Below are positions 54,000-62,798 of a stretch of 64,000 nucleotides of DNA, piece after piece. The DNA is taken from contig NZ_CP034752.1 in assembly GCF_004295645.1 (NCBI RefSeq), positions 868,001 through 932,000 of the forward strand, given 5' to 3'. Made by a program: the position numbers and the translations under genes. Numbering within the stretch: position 1 is the stretch's first letter; each line of letters begins with the position of its first letter. A model generated the notes under the pieces. It had not been told where the DNA came from and did not search any database. It was given only the letters and a program-made list of their open reading frames with translations. The stretch is from Limnobaculum zhutongyuii. GTDB taxonomy: Bacteria > Pseudomonadota > Gammaproteobacteria > Enterobacterales > Enterobacteriaceae.

Positions 54000-54599
54000 T
54001 CAGGCATTACTCAATGCAGCCTGTGATTGTAATTCTCCGTTTAACTTCCTGACTTCTGCGGTCATAAGTGGGGCTAAATCCCGGTGTTGGCTCAAAGGCT
54101 TCTGTTGGAAGTGGGTCAGCAGAATCTGTAAGGGATCGCCATGACCAACCAGCAAAATCTTTTTCTGAGCGTATTGTTGTTCCAACGCATGGATAAACGC
54201 CATTTCACGCTCACAAACGGCGCTGAGCTGTTCTACCTGAGCGAATGAATCCGTCAGATTTTCTTCGTCCTGTTTCCAGACGAGTGGATAGTGACTGTCA
54301 TCCCGCAGTTCAAACTCGCCGAAATGGCGTTCACGCAGTGCCGCGGTAGATTTAGCCTGACGATTAAAATAATCGGCGACAATCCCGGCGGTTTCTGCTG
54401 CACGTTTAAAGTCGGAGTGAAAAATGAGATCCGGAATGGGATAGGGCCAGTTTTCCAGAGTCTGGATAACCTGATTGATACCTACCGGAGATAAACCATA
54501 GGCATGTTGCCCATGCTGAATATCACTAACGATGATCTTTTGTTGGTTGGCTAAACTGTGACCGTGACGCAGTACATAATATTGGTTTCTCAAAATCAT
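54000..54599 (-). CDS. Histidine phosphatase family protein
   Basis: A 199-residue member of the phosphoglycerate-mutase/acid-phosphatase superfamily. The catalytic RHG is at 11-13 (YVLRHGHSLAN), and the second histidine lies in LLVGHGDPLQI. FHSDFKRAAETA and RERHFGEFE are the usual intermediate motifs. It ends the phosphonate-type transport operon, suggesting it acts on an imported organophosphorus compound or its product. Confidence 0.87.
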   Translation of the reverse strand: MILRNQYYVLRHGHSLANQQKIIVSDIQHGQHAYGLSPVGINQVIQTLENWPYPIPDLIFHSDFKRAAETAGIVADYFNRQAKSTAALRERHFGEFELRDDSHYPLVWKQDEENLTDSFAQVEQLSAVCEREMAFIHALEQQYAQKKILLVGHGDPLQILLTHFQQKPLSQHRDLAPLMTAEVRKLNGELQSQAALSNA

Positions 54600-54637
54600 T
54601 GGACCGTTCCTGTATTAATCGATGTTCTGTTCTTTTA

Positions 54638-54661
54638 AGGGGGAAGTTATCATCTCCCCCT
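54638..54661 (-). other. Intercistronic hairpin before the phosphatase gene
   Basis: AGGGGGA pairs with TCCCCCT between the last permease gene and the phosphatase gene. No T run after it; may tune downstream expression. Confidence 0.4.
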
Positions 54662-54668
54662 ATTCAGA

Positions 54669-55514
54669 TTAGATTAATTTTTTGCGTACGCGAACAACAA
54701 CCCATTCCGCTAACAAAACGACCACTAAAATACTGACCAGAATGGTTGCTACTAATTGCCACTGGAACAGGTTCATCGCATCGTTAAGTACTACGCCAAT
54801 GCCGCCTGCGCCCACTAAACCAAGCACCGCAGATTCTCGCACGTTAATATCCCAACGAAACAGCACAATACTGAAGAATGCGGGTACTACCTGTGGCCAG
54901 TAACCTTTTACCAGAATACTGGGCATTGAAGCCCCCGTTGCTTTCAACGCTTCAATACTGCCCATATTGATCTCTTCTAACGCTTCTGCCAGCAGTTTAC
55001 CCACAAAACCAACGGAGCGCAGCGCTACTGCCAGAACACCAGCAATAGTTCCGGGGCCGAAAATAGCCACGAACAGTAGTGCCCATACCAGCGAGTTAAC
55101 CGAGCGGGATGTTACCAGACAGGTTTGCGCCAGCCAGTTAACGATTCTCGACGGCATCACATTACGGGCGTTCAGCAGCGCCAGGAGTACCGCCAGTATC
55201 AGACAAAGCAAAGTACCCAGCGTGGCAATATTCAGGGTTTCCATTAACGCCTGATGGATGGTGCCTGGATAAGCGGCTACATCCAGTGGCCACATGCGTT
55301 CAAACATATCGGCCATTTGGGTCGGTGCATCGTAAAGAAACTCAGGAATGACCTCAACGGTTCTTAGCGAAGCAAACAGCGATGCCAGCATGATGACATA
55401 GACTAAATAGCGGGCCGCCCGCTGGAGCGGCGTAAAGCGCTGATAGTTGGCCGGAGCAGTATTCATAGTCATAGCGTCCGTTTGAGGTGAGGAAGTTACA
55501 GGTAAGGCTGTCAT
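54669..55514 (-). CDS. phnE: Phosphonate-type ABC permease, PhnE family (second copy)
   Basis: A 281-residue inner-membrane permease with the binding-protein-dependent signature EALEEINMGSIEALKATGAS and about six helices. It overlaps the preceding permease gene by four bases. Two unequal PhnE proteins in a row, making a heterodimer, is common in phosphonate and phosphite systems. Confidence 0.9.
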   Translation of the reverse strand: MTALPVTSSPQTDAMTMNTAPANYQRFTPLQRAARYLVYVIMLASLFASLRTVEVIPEFLYDAPTQMADMFERMWPLDVAAYPGTIHQALMETLNIATLGTLLCLILAVLLALLNARNVMPSRIVNWLAQTCLVTSRSVNSLVWALLFVAIFGPGTIAGVLAVALRSVGFVGKLLAEALEEINMGSIEALKATGASMPSILVKGYWPQVVPAFFSIVLFRWDINVRESAVLGLVGAGGIGVVLNDAMNLFQWQLVATILVSILVVVLLAEWVVVRVRKKLI

Positions 55515-56299
55515 GATGAAAAGACCCTCCGTACCAGATTAGACAGGGCTTCACCCAGCAGAATCAGAGCAATAATGGTGAGCAGAATAGCGGTGACGAA
55601 GTCGTAATCAAAACGCTGGAAGGCGGAGAACAGCGTACCGCCCAGACCACCGGCACCCACCAAACCAACCATGGTAGAGTTACGCAGGTTTGAGTCTAAC
55701 TGGTAGGTCGAAAAACCGATAAAGCGGGAAAAAACCTGCGGCAGTACCGCAAACAGAATCAGGCTGACAAAGCTGGCTCCGGTGGCCCGGATGGCTTCTA
55801 CCTGTTTAAGGGATATTTCTTCAATCGCCTCAGCAAACAGTTTAGCGATAAAACCAATAGAAGCGACGATGAGGGTTAGAATCCCTGCCAGTGCGCCAAA
55901 ACCCACTGATTTCACAAATAAAATAGCGATAATTACCGGATGGAAAGTACGACAAACCGCAATCACCACTCGTGCTGGCGCACTGATAATATTGGGCATC
56001 AGGTTTCGGGCGGCAAACAGCCCGACAAACAGTGAAATAATAATGCCAACTGCGCTGGCGATAATCGCTATTTGCAGGCTCTCCATTAAATCGTGCAGCA
56101 GCAGTTCCCAACGTTCAAAATTGGGTGGAAACATACGACTGAGCAGGCGTTCGGCGTGTTCCATACCGATAGCCATGCGCTGGAAATTGAGCCCCATGGT
56201 ACTGAACGCATACAGAATATATCCCGCTACCACCAGAGTACCAGCGCGCATCAACCAATTAGTTTTAAACGGATTTGAATAGGGAGTTACACCAGCCAT
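55511..56299 (-). CDS. phnE: Phosphonate-type ABC permease, PhnE family (first copy)
   Basis: A 262-residue permease with the coupling motif EAIEEISLKQVEAIRATGAS and the PhnE-like end VGLVGAGGLGGTLF. It overlaps the PhnC-like ATPase gene by 13 bases, so expression is coupled. Pairs with the second PhnE. Confidence 0.9.
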   Translation of the reverse strand: MAGVTPYSNPFKTNWLMRAGTLVVAGYILYAFSTMGLNFQRMAIGMEHAERLLSRMFPPNFERWELLLHDLMESLQIAIIASAVGIIISLFVGLFAARNLMPNIISAPARVVIAVCRTFHPVIIAILFVKSVGFGALAGILTLIVASIGFIAKLFAEAIEEISLKQVEAIRATGASFVSLILFAVLPQVFSRFIGFSTYQLDSNLRNSTMVGLVGAGGLGGTLFSAFQRFDYDFVTAILLTIIALILLGEALSNLVRRVFSS

Positions 56300-57081
56300 G
56301 ACTCACCTCCGTAGATTTCTTTCAGGTGGGTGTCGGTGATGCCCTGAGCCGGGCCGTCGTAAACTACGCGTCCACCGCTCATGCCGATGATGCGTTTGGC
56401 AAAACGCTGGGCCAGTTTTACATCATGAATATTAACCAGAGTAGGAATGCCCTTGCTGGCCGCCAGCTTATCCATCAGCTCCATAATTTCTACTGCGGTT
56501 TTCGGGTCTAGAGATGAGGTTGGCTCATCGGCCAGCAGAATATGAGGATTTTGCATTAATGCTCTGGCGATACCTACCCGTTGACGCTGGCCTCCGGACA
56601 GACTATCCGCCCGTTGGGTAGCGAATTCTGTTAGCCCAACATGACCTAACAGTTCAAAGGCGCGATCGATATCTTCCTGTAAAAATTTGCGCCGCCACGC
56701 CTGCCAGGCATTCATATAGCCAAGGCGTCCGGTTAATACGTTTTCAATCACGCTCAGGCGTTCTACCAGATTGTATTCCTGAAACACCATGCCTATCTGG
56801 CGGCGCAGATGACGCAAGGCTTTACCCTGAACTTTAACCAAATCCGCATGCTGAAACAGAATCTCTCCGGTAGTTGGCGTAATCAGGCGATTGATGCAGC
56901 GTAGCAGGGTGCTTTTTCCGGTACCGGATGGACCGATAATGGCCACAATACCGGGCTGGTCAATATCGATATTGATGTCTTTCAGAATCGGTTTTCCTGC
57001 CCGATAGGCATGATTAAGCTGCCGGATGCTGAGGTAATTGTGTAGCGAATTTTGTGGTGAAAGCGATGGTGACATAGACAT
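56287..57081 (-). CDS. phnC: Phosphonate-type ABC ATPase, PhnC family
   Basis: A 264-residue ABC ATPase: Walker A GPSGTGKS at 50-57, Q-loop VFQEYNLVERLSV, signature LSGGQRQRVGIARAL, Walker B ILLADEPTSSLDP. PhnC-family details include the FLQEDIDRAFELLGHVGL stretch. Second gene of the transport operon. Confidence 0.92.
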   Translation of the reverse strand: MSMSPSLSPQNSLHNYLSIRQLNHAYRAGKPILKDINIDIDQPGIVAIIGPSGTGKSTLLRCINRLITPTTGEILFQHADLVKVQGKALRHLRRQIGMVFQEYNLVERLSVIENVLTGRLGYMNAWQAWRRKFLQEDIDRAFELLGHVGLTEFATQRADSLSGGQRQRVGIARALMQNPHILLADEPTSSLDPKTAVEIMELMDKLAASKGIPTLVNIHDVKLAQRFAKRIIGMSGGRVVYDGPAQGITDTHLKEIYGGESWLV

Positions 57082-57152
57082 GGCAACGGGCCTCCTGCGG
57101 GATAGCCTTGGGCTATCCCGATTGGTGATAATGAATATGGGAGAGTGGCGAA

Positions 57153-58214
57153 TTACTGTGCTTTGGCACCAGCCGATTCAGCCTGACGTTTTTTAGCGGC
57201 GTCAGCGGCTTCTTTTTCAGCTAACTGTTGCAGGCCGTTTTTGCTATAGGCGGTGCCGGTAGCAAAGGCAATATCACGTACTACCTGCCAGTCATCTTTA
57301 TAGTTAATTGGATAGAAACGGTCAGCACCACCAAAGGTTTCCTGCATTTCTGGTGGGAAGCGATAAGAGGCAAAGGCCGCTTTTATTTTGGCTACCAGTT
57401 CAGGATCCAGATCGTAAGCATAACCAAAAGCAGAGGTTGGGAAGCGCGCGCTGGTATAGATGGTGCGGAAGTCTTTAGCTTTCACGCGACCTGCCTCAAC
57501 CATGCGCTCGTAAACGTCTGATGCAACGGGTGCCGCATCATAGTCACCGCTGAGGACTCCCATAACCGATTGGTCATGTTTACCGGAGTAAACCACTTTG
57601 TAGTCTTCATCCGGAGTGATGCCGATTTTTGGGAACAGGGCACGAGGCGCCAGGTTACCTGAGTTGGAGGAAACGGAGGTGTGAGCAACCACTTTACCTT
57701 TTAAGTCGTCCATAGTTTTGTATGGACTATCGGCTTTTACCAGCACAATCAGGTTGTAACCCTGAAACTCTTTTTCTGTGCCTTTAACCGCGATAGGGAC
57801 ATAACCAGCTAAGTTGACGGCATAGCCTGTTGGACCGGTAGAGAAACCGGCAATATGCAGACGACCAGAACGCATTGCTTCAACCTGAGCCGAGTTAGAG
57901 TGAACAGAGTAATAGATCACTTTTTTACCGGTTTTGTCGGACAGGTATTTCTGGAAGTCAGCGAAGGCATCTTTATACACTGCCGGATCTTCTACCGGCG
58001 TATAGCTAAATACTAAGGTTCCGGGATTTTTCAGCTCTTTGGGGTCGGTGGGCGTATCTGCCACCATATCACGGTTTTCATCACAGTAGCGGTCGTCCAG
58101 ATCGCCTCTGTAACTACAGTCAGCAGCCATGGCGGATGAGAACAGCAGTCCAGCCGCCAGGATCATTTGTACGGTCAGCCAGTAGAATAAGACTCTGGTT
58201 GTTATTTTGGTCAT
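57153..58214 (-). CDS. phnD: Phosphate/phosphite/phosphonate-type binding protein, PhnD family
   Basis: A 353-residue periplasmic binding protein with a signal peptide (LFYWLTVQMILAAGLLFSS, AMA). The PhnD family region runs from LVFSYTPVEDP through YYSVHSNSAQVEAMRSGRLHIAGFSTGPT and KVVAHTSVSSNSGNLAPRAL. Unusually the mature protein begins with CSYRGDLDDRYCDENRD, two cysteines likely bridged, and ends in a long charged alanine/lysine tail. GAGG lies nine bases before the chosen ATG; an upstream ATG at 58232 would place that site inside the gene. First gene after a sigma-54 promoter. The ligand (phosphonate, phosphite or phosphoester) is undetermined. Confidence 0.87.
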   Translation of the reverse strand: MTKITTRVLFYWLTVQMILAAGLLFSSAMAADCSYRGDLDDRYCDENRDMVADTPTDPKELKNPGTLVFSYTPVEDPAVYKDAFADFQKYLSDKTGKKVIYYSVHSNSAQVEAMRSGRLHIAGFSTGPTGYAVNLAGYVPIAVKGTEKEFQGYNLIVLVKADSPYKTMDDLKGKVVAHTSVSSNSGNLAPRALFPKIGITPDEDYKVVYSGKHDQSVMGVLSGDYDAAPVASDVYERMVEAGRVKAKDFRTIYTSARFPTSAFGYAYDLDPELVAKIKAAFASYRFPPEMQETFGGADRFYPINYKDDWQVVRDIAFATGTAYSKNGLQQLAEKEAADAAKKRQAESAGAKAQ

Positions 58215-58317
58215 TGTTACATCCTCATTCATGCGGGTTAGGGTAGTCGTTTTTTTTATTAAGACGTCCTGTCGCGATCGTCACATCATGCATTTTTGGG
58301 GAATTCATATTTAACTT

Positions 58318-58333
58318 TGCAATAACAATGCCA
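58318..58333 (-). promoter_or_regulatory. Sigma-54 promoter of the phn-type operon
   Basis: On the minus strand TGGCAT-TGTTA-TTGCA has GG and GC exactly ten bases apart, matching the -24/-12 consensus TGGCAC-N5-TTGCA. The predicted start is near 58307, about 90 bases before phnD. Confidence 0.9.
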
Positions 58334-58395
58334 ACATTAAATTAACAAAATCTTCTGTATATTTGAGAAATATTCCTGACAGGGGCGAGTTTACT

Positions 58396-58409
58396 GGACA
58401 ATTTTGTCC
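58396..58409 (-). promoter_or_regulatory. Enhancer palindrome 1 for the NtrC-type regulator
   Basis: GGACAA-TT-TTGTCC, a perfect inverted repeat centred at about -95 from the predicted sigma-54 start. Confidence 0.7.
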
Positions 58410-58421
58410 TTTTTGGCTGAA

Positions 58422-59792
58422 TCAGGAAGACAACATTGTCCCATCAAGATCCCGAAAGTATCGTTTATCCAGTCCATGTTTCTTCATTTTTCGATACAGG
58501 GTCTTGCGGGTCAGATTGAGGCGCATCGCCACTTCACTGAGTTCTCCTGCACAGGTTTCCAGCGTAGAAATCAGGATGCTCTTTTCATAACTATCAAGAT
58601 GATATTCAAGATCATTTAGTTCAGACTCTGCGGTAGTTGCAATGTTTTCTTCATTCAAATTGATACCGTCGCCGGAAATGCCTAATACATAACGGTTAGC
58701 AACATTAATCAGCTCCCGCACATTGCCGGGCCACAGATAGTTAAGCAGCTTGTTTTGCTGGCTGGGTTTAATTGAGGGAACTTCCCTCTGATATTGCCGG
58801 GCGGCCTGTTGGCAGAAATATTCAAACAGTAGCAGGATGTCATTTTCCCGCTCGCGTAGCGGAGGAATATGTAAATTAGCCACGTTTAATCGATATAGCA
58901 AATCGCTACGAAATAGCCCCTGACGGCTGAGATGAGTGAGATCCATCTTACTGGCAGCCAGCACGTGGATATCCACCGGAATTAGCTGGTGGCTGCCTAC
59001 GCGCTCAATGGTGCGGGTTTGTAGTACGCGCAGCAGACGAATCTGGGCCGCCAGCGGCATACTTTCAATTTCATCAAGGAACAGGGTTCCTCCATTAGCC
59101 GCTTCTACTTTACCAATATGTCGTTTTTGAGCGCCGGTAAAAGAGCCTGCTTCATGCCCAAACAGCTCACTTTCCAGCAGATTTTCCGGCATAGCGCCAC
59201 AGTTAATGGCAATAAAAGGCTTGTGGGCTCTGGGTCCACTGTGATGTATAGCTTCTGCCACTACGTCCTTTCCGCTACCGGTTTCACCATAAATTAGGGT
59301 ATCAACCTGAGCCTGAGCCAGCACGGATGTCTGTTGCCGCAGGTGTTGAATAGCCGGAGAACGACCAATGATTTTCTGGGTCAGATACTCATTATCCGTC
59401 GCCTTATGATGCATCTGCAGATAAGCCTGACGGCGATTCAACGCCAGATGTAGTTGCTGAAATAGCTGCTCGGTTTTGATCGGCTTCTCCAGAAAATCCT
59501 GAGCCCCTTGTTTCATGGCCTGAATAGCCAGGGGAATATCCGCGTGGCCGCTCATCAGGATCACCGGCAGTTGGCTGTCAAGTTGTTGAATAGCCGATAG
59601 CAAGGTTAATCCATCCATTTCAGGCATGCGAATATCACTGAGTACAATGCATTCCCGGCTGAGTGCCAGATACTCCAGCGCGTGACGGGCCTGACCAAAA
59701 GCTCTGGGCTGGAAACCCGCAATGGTTAGCATTTCCCCCAGACTTTCAGTCATGCAGGGCTCGTCATCAATAATGATCACTTCAATATTCAT
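58422..59792 (-). CDS. Sigma-54-dependent response regulator (NtrC/DctD family)
   Basis: A 456-residue three-domain activator. The receiver domain (residues 1-120) has IIIDDEP and the phosphorylation site D53 (LSDIRMP). The AAA+ domain has GETGSGKD, ESELFGHEAGSFTGA (a GSFTGA variant of the sigma-54 contact loop) and GGTLFLDEIESMP, and a Fis-type helix-turn-helix (LSEVAMRLNLTRKTLYRKMKKHGL) ends it. It overlaps an enhancer palindrome of the divergently placed promoter's own strand. It should activate the adjacent phnD operon when phosphorylated by the next gene's kinase. Confidence 0.93.
   Translation of the reverse strand: MNIEVIIIDDEPCMTESLGEMLTIAGFQPRAFGQARHALEYLALSRECIVLSDIRMPEMDGLTLLSAIQQLDSQLPVILMSGHADIPLAIQAMKQGAQDFLEKPIKTEQLFQQLHLALNRRQAYLQMHHKATDNEYLTQKIIGRSPAIQHLRQQTSVLAQAQVDTLIYGETGSGKDVVAEAIHHSGPRAHKPFIAINCGAMPENLLESELFGHEAGSFTGAQKRHIGKVEAANGGTLFLDEIESMPLAAQIRLLRVLQTRTIERVGSHQLIPVDIHVLAASKMDLTHLSRQGLFRSDLLYRLNVANLHIPPLRERENDILLLFEYFCQQAARQYQREVPSIKPSQQNKLLNYLWPGNVRELINVANRYVLGISGDGINLNEENIATTAESELNDLEYHLDSYEKSILISTLETCAGELSEVAMRLNLTRKTLYRKMKKHGLDKRYFRDLDGTMLSS
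58429..58441 (-). promoter_or_regulatory. Enhancer palindrome 2, inside the end of the regulator gene
   Basis: GACAA-CA-TTGTC with a further C: the same half-sites and spacing as palindrome 1, 32 bases (three helical turns) away. It overlaps the last codons of the response regulator gene. Confidence 0.7.
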
Positions 59793-59800
59793 ACATACTC

Positions 59801-61702
59801 CTAATGACTGGCAGCAACCGGCGCTATTGAGTGCAGTAGCTTTAGCGAAAAGCAGGTATAACCAGCGTAGCTATTGAGAAGCTTTAACTGACCGCACAGG
59901 TCCTGAACGATGTTATAGCTGATGGATAATCCCAGTCCGAGACCATTAGTGGTTGATTTCAGCGAGAAGAACGGGTCAAAAATGCGTTCGGTATGTTCTG
60001 GTTCAATACCACAGCCATTATCAATCACCAGTAATTCAACCCAATGATCCAGCGTTCGCCAGGTCAGAACGATTTCCGGTTCGGAAACTGTATGTAGTGC
60101 ATCAATGGCATTTGACAGTAAGTTAATCAGCACCTGTTCCAGCCGTATGGCCTCTGCCGCCACCCAGACTGTATCAATCTGCTGTCCGGATTGATTCTGA
60201 CACAGCGGCTGTACCTGCAATTTAATGCCTTTATTATCAACCTGTAACAGTTCGACGGCTGCATTAATGACGGTATGAAGATGTACCGGAGACAGGTCGT
60301 TATCCGCTTTACGAGCAAAGCTTTTCAGATTGTGGGTGATATTGTTCACCTTATCCAATAGCTCACCAACCTGCTCGATCTTTCGACGAACCTGCGGCAC
60401 GTTGTTCTGTTGCAAATAGTGTTCGAGGCTAAAAATATAGTTACGCATGGCCGCCAGCGGCTGATTGATCTCATGAGTGATAGAGACACTCAACTGACCC
60501 AGTGCCGCCAGCTTACCGGCCTGTACCAATTCCCGCTGGGTTTGCATCAACTGTTGTTCTGCCTGATGACGTTCATCCATCTCTGATTGCAGCTGGCGAT
60601 GGGTCTGCTCTGCCAGCAGAGCGGATTGTTGGAAAAAGGCCAAATCCTGAGCCATTCCGCTGATCTCATCATTACCGCTGATAACAATTGGCGTATTAAG
60701 GTGCCCATTTGCAATAGCCTGCATATTGGCCTGTAGGGTACGAATACGATTCAGAATATTACGGCGTACATATAGCCAGGAAAGGGTGATAACCATTATC
60801 AGGCTTAACAGGGATAAGCCGAGAGTGAGGCGACTTGCCTGAGCGACGGATTGCGTAGCTGCCGATAATTCATTATCAATCAATTGGTTAATTTCATGGC
60901 TGTAGTAGGAGATTTGTCGGGCTAGTTGCTGAACATGACGTTGGTTATTGAGTACCAGAAATGATTGTTGATAAGAGAGATCCAATTCCTGGTTTTTGTC
61001 ATGAAACATCGGGCCTTCACGCGAAATCTTGGCTAACAGGCTGAGTAACTGCTGATATTTGTCCTGTAGTAAGGTTTTATCTTTTGCCGCCGATTCGGCA
61101 ATATGCTGACTTATCTCTTCAATACGCAAAAAAGTATAGTCCAGCTCGTTGAAGCTTTGTGCCGCAGAGACTTTTTCGACATAACCCGCCAGAAAGGCTA
61201 ATTCAAGATACCAGAGTTGGCTGGTTATGTTTGAGGGAGTTAATGTCTGCCGCCAATCTTCGAAGGTTTCATTCAATTTTTGGCTGTGTTGGAGTGCGCT
61301 GGCAGCAAAAGTTGCCCGCTGGGTGGTTACTTTATACAGCACCATTATTGTCTGTCGGATCTGAGTATTCAGCTCCAGAAAGTAGCGTTGCTTGTCGGGC
61401 AACTGCCTCATCCAATCTTCCATGTGATTGAGCGTATCGAGCAGTTCATCTTTTACCTGCTCTCGTTCACTTTGGCGTTCTGCCATTGACAGGGCTGAAG
61501 CCTGACTAACAATTTGCCGACTCTGGTCATTTAATTGAGTGGCGGCAAATAAAGCACCGATATGTTTCTGATGTAAATCCGACAGGCGAGATTCGAGTTC
61601 CGCATGGCTACGGAAACTTAAACCGGTAGCAATCAGGGTCATGGTTGCTAACAGCGAGAAAGCAAACAATAGCCGGCCACCGATACCTATCCGCCAGTTC
61701 AT
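59801..61702 (-). CDS. Membrane sensor histidine kinase (DctB/PgtB-like)
   Basis: A 633-residue two-helix sensor. Membrane segments lie at about 8-28 and 295-313 and enclose a 260-residue all-helical periplasmic domain. A HAMP linker (RRNILNRIRTLQANMQAIANGHLNT), a coiled coil, the H-box SITHEINQPLAAMRNY and the ATPase boxes NLLSNAID, DNGCGIEP and GLGLGLSI follow. The H-box type with NQPL is that of DctB/PgtB kinases. Probably senses the organophosphorus ligand or its loaded binding protein. Operon partner of the regulator nine bases on. Confidence 0.92.
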   Translation of the reverse strand: MNWRIGIGGRLLFAFSLLATMTLIATGLSFRSHAELESRLSDLHQKHIGALFAATQLNDQSRQIVSQASALSMAERQSEREQVKDELLDTLNHMEDWMRQLPDKQRYFLELNTQIRQTIMVLYKVTTQRATFAASALQHSQKLNETFEDWRQTLTPSNITSQLWYLELAFLAGYVEKVSAAQSFNELDYTFLRIEEISQHIAESAAKDKTLLQDKYQQLLSLLAKISREGPMFHDKNQELDLSYQQSFLVLNNQRHVQQLARQISYYSHEINQLIDNELSAATQSVAQASRLTLGLSLLSLIMVITLSWLYVRRNILNRIRTLQANMQAIANGHLNTPIVISGNDEISGMAQDLAFFQQSALLAEQTHRQLQSEMDERHQAEQQLMQTQRELVQAGKLAALGQLSVSITHEINQPLAAMRNYIFSLEHYLQQNNVPQVRRKIEQVGELLDKVNNITHNLKSFARKADNDLSPVHLHTVINAAVELLQVDNKGIKLQVQPLCQNQSGQQIDTVWVAAEAIRLEQVLINLLSNAIDALHTVSEPEIVLTWRTLDHWVELLVIDNGCGIEPEHTERIFDPFFSLKSTTNGLGLGLSISYNIVQDLCGQLKLLNSYAGYTCFSLKLLHSIAPVAASH

Positions 61703-61878
61703 AAAACCTCACAGGTATAGATATGCCAAATGTTATAATTTTTATATTGATGTGTATTAATTGTAAAATATGGATGTTCAATAGTGATAAATGAATCGTG
61801 TCACTAAGGGGAATTATTGAGATGGATGTATAGTTTTGTGCTCAAAGCGAGCTTTGGCCTGACGCCTTTGTTTGAACG
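61703..61878. other. Intergenic region between the sensor kinase and toxin genes
   Basis: AT-rich; presumably holds the kinase promoter on the minus strand. No distinct operator recognised. Confidence 0.4.
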
Positions 61879-62154
61879 TTAGTGCTCTTCTTTCGTATGC
61901 CAGATATCCACGATAAAAATATCACTATCTTTAACTTCATAGTGGATCTCATAGTCGTCGAACAAAACTTTTCTTACTTCGCGCGGTTGATAGCGCGTTT
62001 GCGGTACGCCAATCGCCGGATAAGTTATAAGACCAGAACTGCCTGTTATCAGACGATCTAAAACCTCATCAGCGTGTTGCCGGCTGTATTGAAGGGCAAA
62101 ACGATATATGCGTTCCAGATCGTCCCGAGCTTTCAGGGTCCAGTAAATTTCCAT
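61879..62154 (-). CDS. RelE/ParE-family toxin
   Basis: A 91-residue protein with the ParE-like pattern: WTLKARDDLERIYRFALQYS, then GVPQTRYQPREVRKVLFDDYEIHYEV and VDIWHTKEEH. ParE members inhibit gyrase and RelE members cleave mRNA; the residues here fit the ParE branch better. It directly follows its antitoxin gene with no gap. Confidence 0.88.
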   Translation of the reverse strand: MEIYWTLKARDDLERIYRFALQYSRQHADEVLDRLITGSSGLITYPAIGVPQTRYQPREVRKVLFDDYEIHYEVKDSDIFIVDIWHTKEEH

Positions 62155-62406
62155 CTAGCAGGATTTCTTTAGACGGTTAGTAAAATCAATCATATCTGAA
62201 TGACTAACCACACGACCGGCATCTACATCAGCCAGGCCTGCCAGCACGCTTTGATGCCGCCGCTCTCTTTCTGCCAACATGGAGAGCAATGCCTCTTTTA
62301 TAATCCAGCTTTTGGAACGATCCAATTCTATCGCCAGCTTCTCAACAGCATGTGCCAGCTCAATGGGAATTTGAGCGCTGATAGTCTGTTTAGTATGAGA
62401 ACTCAT
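62155..62406 (-). CDS. Ribbon-helix-helix antitoxin
   Basis: An 83-residue antitoxin with an N-terminal ribbon-helix-helix (KQTISAQIPIELAHAVEKLAIELDRSKSWIIKEAL) for DNA binding and a C-terminal toxin-binding arm. ATG 62406 (MSSHTKQT) is preferred over 62430. The pair is expected to repress its own promoter. Confidence 0.87.
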   Translation of the reverse strand: MSSHTKQTISAQIPIELAHAVEKLAIELDRSKSWIIKEALLSMLAERERRHQSVLAGLADVDAGRVVSHSDMIDFTNRLKKSC

Positions 62407-62798
62407 AAGAATTACCTCGTTTAATAACATTTAATAACTCCTATTAATTTTAACATGGTAATACTCATAAAAACATCACACTCTATTTTGCTGGCACTAT
62501 CTTTGGTCAGAAGTCAGCGTTGCCTTGACCATATAAGCAAACATACTTATTGGAACTGAATGACATTATGGGATGAATAAAATAAGAGGAAAGTGCAGGA
62601 ATAAAAATCAGGAAGGCGGATCGAAATTTTTAGCTATGTGGTTAATCATTTGATGGTTTGAGTAAGCTTGGGAGCGCAGTAAAAAGGCTGGTGTGTAGGT
62701 TTTTGTCACTGTTCAATTTCAAATAGTCGCTAATCAAAACCAGATGGCTTTTATTGAGCAAAACTAACTCGGGTTAAAACGCTCTTTCACCATAATGG
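62407..62798. other. Intergenic region upstream of the toxin-antitoxin pair and downstream of galR
   Basis: About 390 bases with the antitoxin promoter near its left end. No terminator for galR was recognised. Confidence 0.4.
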
